A DNA stretch of 8,687 bases from Caulobacterales bacterium (lineage in GTDB: Bacteria > Pseudomonadota > Alphaproteobacteria > Caulobacterales > Caulobacteraceae), in assembly GCA_947480815.1 (NCBI GenBank), contig CANKEA010000041.1, positions 1 through 8,687 of the forward strand. Direction: 5' to 3'. Shown here piece after piece: positions 7,079 to 8,687 of this stretch (position 1 is the first letter of the stretch; each line of letters begins with the position of its first letter). The notes under the pieces are model-generated. The model searched no databases. It was given only the letters and a program-made list of their open reading frames with translations, and was not told the origin of the DNA. A program made the translations under genes and the position numbers.

Positions 7079-7515
7079 CCCTGGCCGCGCCGGCCGCCGC
7101 CGCCGGGGCCACGCATGGACTGGAATTCGGTGAGGCTGAGAAAGCCATTATGGTCGGCATCGGCGGCCTTAAACTGGATCGTCTGGGCGGCGTCGAGTTC
7201 GGCCTTGGAGATGGCCCCGTCCTTGTTCGCATCCATGCGGGTCATGAAGCCGCCCCCGCCGCGCGGGCGGTTCGGACGCTCAGCCCCGCCAGGACCGCCA
7301 GCCGGCATGGCGGATTGCATCTCGGCCTGGGTAATCTTGCCATCCTTGTTGGCGTCCATCCGCTGCATCATCGGTGCGGCACGGCCGGCGAGAAATTCTG
7401 GCAACGACAGCTTGCCATCGTTGTTGGTGTCGATTGAGCCCGGCTGGGCCAGGGCGGAACCGGCGGCGACGCTGAGGGTCGCGGCGGCCAGCAAAGAGAG
7501 AGCTAGGTTTTTCAT
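7063..7515 (-). CDS. Exported four-EF-hand calcium-binding protein
   Basis: This is a 150-residue protein with a clear signal peptide: MKNLALSLLAAATL then a hydrophobic stretch ending ALA at 21-23, with probable cleavage before Gln24. The mature protein is expected in the periplasm or outside. It carries four canonical calcium-binding loops, DTNNDGKLSLPE (29-40), DANKDGKITQAE (54-65), DANKDGAISKAE (95-106) and DADHNGFLSLTE (119-130). All have Asp at position 1, Asp or Asn at 3 and 5, Gly at 6 and Glu at 12. A Gly/Pro/Arg-rich linker (71-89) separates the two pairs, and the tail is Gly/Arg/Gln-rich. There are no cysteines. It lies 42 bases after glnE on the same strand and may be co-transcribed, sharing the terminator at 7025-7048. 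The Shine-Dalgarno is weak: GGA lies 15 bases upstream. Its exact role is unknown; calcium binding is inferred from the loops. Confidence 0.9.
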   Translation of the reverse strand: MKNLALSLLAAATLSVAAGSALAQPGSIDTNNDGKLSLPEFLAGRAAPMMQRMDANKDGKITQAEMQSAMPAGGPGGAERPNRPRGGGGFMTRMDANKDGAISKAELDAAQTIQFKAADADHNGFLSLTEFQSMRGPGGGGRRGQGDGQQ

Positions 7516-7557
7516 AGTGACATCTTATCCAGGAAGCTTTGCAGCACAATTGCGCGA

Positions 7558-8687
7558 TTAGGGCCGGACGGTGGCATCGTAGGCCGCACGCGCGGCCGTG
7601 CGCGCGGCGGTCAGGATCGTTTTCAGCGCCTTGAAATCCTTGGTGTTTCCAGCTCGGGCCAACAGGGCCTGGAAGGCGACGGGCTCGAATTCGGGATCGG
7701 TTCTGTCGTCCAGGGCAAGCTTGAGCAGTTCGGTGAGGTTCTGTTGCAGTCGCCAAGCGCCCAACAGGTTGGCGACGGTGCTTGGATCAGCCAAGCCCGC
7801 AGACTGAAGCGCCTCAAGTGCAATGACGGTATTCTGGGCCAAGGGGCCGCCCTGCCCAGCGTGGACGATTTGCAGGAACTGGGCCGTGAATTCGATATCG
7901 ACCAGCCCCCCCTCGCCCAGCTTCATATCCCAAAAGCCAAACGGTGGCCGCTCACGCTGCATCAGGGCGCGCATCTCGCGCACATCCTTCGCCGTCTGGG
8001 CGACCGGGCGCGGCCGGCGCAAAGCGGTGGTGATGGCCGACTCGACCTGTGCCCCGAATGCCGCCGAGCTCGACCAGGCGACACGCGCACGAGTCAGGGC
8101 CAGCAACTCCCAGGTCTCGGCCTCGCCGGCGTAATAATCCTGCAATGCCTGGAAACTGACCGCGACCGGTCCTTGGGTCCCGGACGGCCGCAGTTGAAGA
8201 TCAACCGCGTAGAGTTCGCCCGCCGCAGTAGGGATTGACAAGGCCACCACTAGCCGCTGGGTGAAACGGCCATAGAAGGTTTCTGCTGCCCAGCCCTTGA
8301 GAGCGGAGATCGCGTCAGGCGCTGAGGCGCGGTAAACGGTCATCAGGTCTAGATCGGAGCCCGCACTCATCTCGCGCGAACCATATTTCCCAAGCGCAAC
8401 CACAGCGGTCTCGCCTGGGAAAGCACCGCCGATACGCACGGCTTCTGCCAAGGCAGTGGGAGCGAGGCCCGCCATCACAGCGTCGGCAAGATCGGCAAAG
8501 GCAGCGCCAGCCTGAGCGGCGGTTGTGGCACCGCCCATCACCTGTACGCCAATGCGGAACGACTGCTCGCGGTGAAAGCGGCGGGCCATATCCATGGCGT
8601 CCTCGAACGCCAGATCGGACCAGGCGGCGGTCTCATTGGGCGATATTTCTACCGTGCTGAAGAAGGAGGGATCGAGCAGGGCGTCGA
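7558..8687 (-). CDS. glnE: Bifunctional glutamine synthetase adenylyltransferase/deadenylase, C-terminal 375 residues
   Basis: GlnE adds AMP to, and removes it from, glutamine synthetase in response to PII protein, glutamine and 2-oxoglutarate, tuning ammonium assimilation in the cytoplasm. The frame is open to the right edge: residues beyond the first visible Met (8595) read ALLDPSFFSTVE and AWSDLAFEDA, typical of the family interior. The start therefore lies outside the window, and that Met is internal. The fragment holds the C-terminal nucleotidyltransferase domain, the half assigned to adenylylation in E. coli. Its GSDLDLMTVY motif carries the metal-binding Asp pair at 8353-8355 and 8347-8349. 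YAVDLQLRPSG, ETWELLALTRARV and the KLGEGGLVDIEFTAQ helix-domain motif follow. GlnE is usually about 950-1000 residues, so roughly 60% is missing. The stop is TAA, followed 42 bases later by the EF-hand gene. No internal damage is seen. Confidence 0.96.
   Translation of the reverse strand, partial: DALLDPSFFSTVEISPNETAAWSDLAFEDAMDMARRFHREQSFRIGVQVMGGATTAAQAGAAFADLADAVMAGLAPTALAEAVRIGGAFPGETAVVALGKYGSREMSAGSDLDLMTVYRASAPDAISALKGWAAETFYGRFTQRLVVALSIPTAAGELYAVDLQLRPSGTQGPVAVSFQALQDYYAGEAETWELLALTRARVAWSSSAAFGAQVESAITTALRRPRPVAQTAKDVREMRALMQRERPPFGFWDMKLGEGGLVDIEFTAQFLQIVHAGQGGPLAQNTVIALEALQSAGLADPSTVANLLGAWRLQQNLTELLKLALDDRTDPEFEPVAFQALLARAGNTKDFKALKTILTAARTAARAAYDATVRP

Noticed and set aside
7586..7612. 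GC-rich near-palindrome at the 3' end of glnE
   Set aside because: It encodes an Ala/Arg-rich helix (AARTAARAA), and the palindrome has mismatches. Codon composition explains it.
8161..8190. Third possible copy of the palindromic repeat, from TGGGTCCCGG
   Set aside because: Only about ten bases match, and they lie inside the conserved LRPSG region of glnE, so the similarity is coincidental.
1..8687. A defence island, mobile element or novel multi-gene system
   Set aside because: All six genes are recognisable chromosomal families with similar codon use and intact frames. There are no transposase, integrase, CRISPR, toxin-antitoxin or tRNA-boundary signs.

Overview
The window looks like an ordinary chromosomal stretch from a high-GC alphaproteobacterium, most probably of the order Caulobacterales. 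The main reason is an 839-residue sensor kinase that matches Caulobacter PleC in length, architecture and key residues. The UvrB and GlnE sequences are also of alphaproteobacterial type. I cannot fix the genus. All six genes belong to known families, and I see no insertion sequence, phage gene, CRISPR array, tRNA or rRNA. No gap between genes exceeds 300 bases.

Layout, left to right: the 3' nine-tenths of uvrB (+, cut by the left edge); a 199-base gap with one copy of a dispersed palindromic repeat and a terminator-like hairpin cluster; kgtP, a 2-oxoglutarate permease (+); a 71-base convergent gap with the second repeat copy; eamA, an amino-acid-metabolite exporter of the DMT superfamily (-); a divergent control region rich in GANTC sites; pleC (+); a convergent gap with a terminator for the minus strand; a small exported EF-hand protein (-); and the 3' part of glnE (-, cut by the right edge).

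Functionally the genes are a mix: DNA repair (uvrB), transport (kgtP, eamA), polarity and cell-cycle signalling (pleC), and nitrogen control (glnE). Only glnE and the EF-hand gene look like a possible transcription unit, with a 42-base gap and a shared terminator. The other genes look independently transcribed.

The most interesting signal is not a gene. Upstream of pleC, three GATTC sites lie exactly 11 bp apart on a putative promoter, inside a wider cluster of six GANTC sites in 225 bp. GANTC is the CcrM methylation site, so this suggests that pleC, and possibly eamA, respond to chromosome methylation state. I found no previously undescribed multi-gene system.
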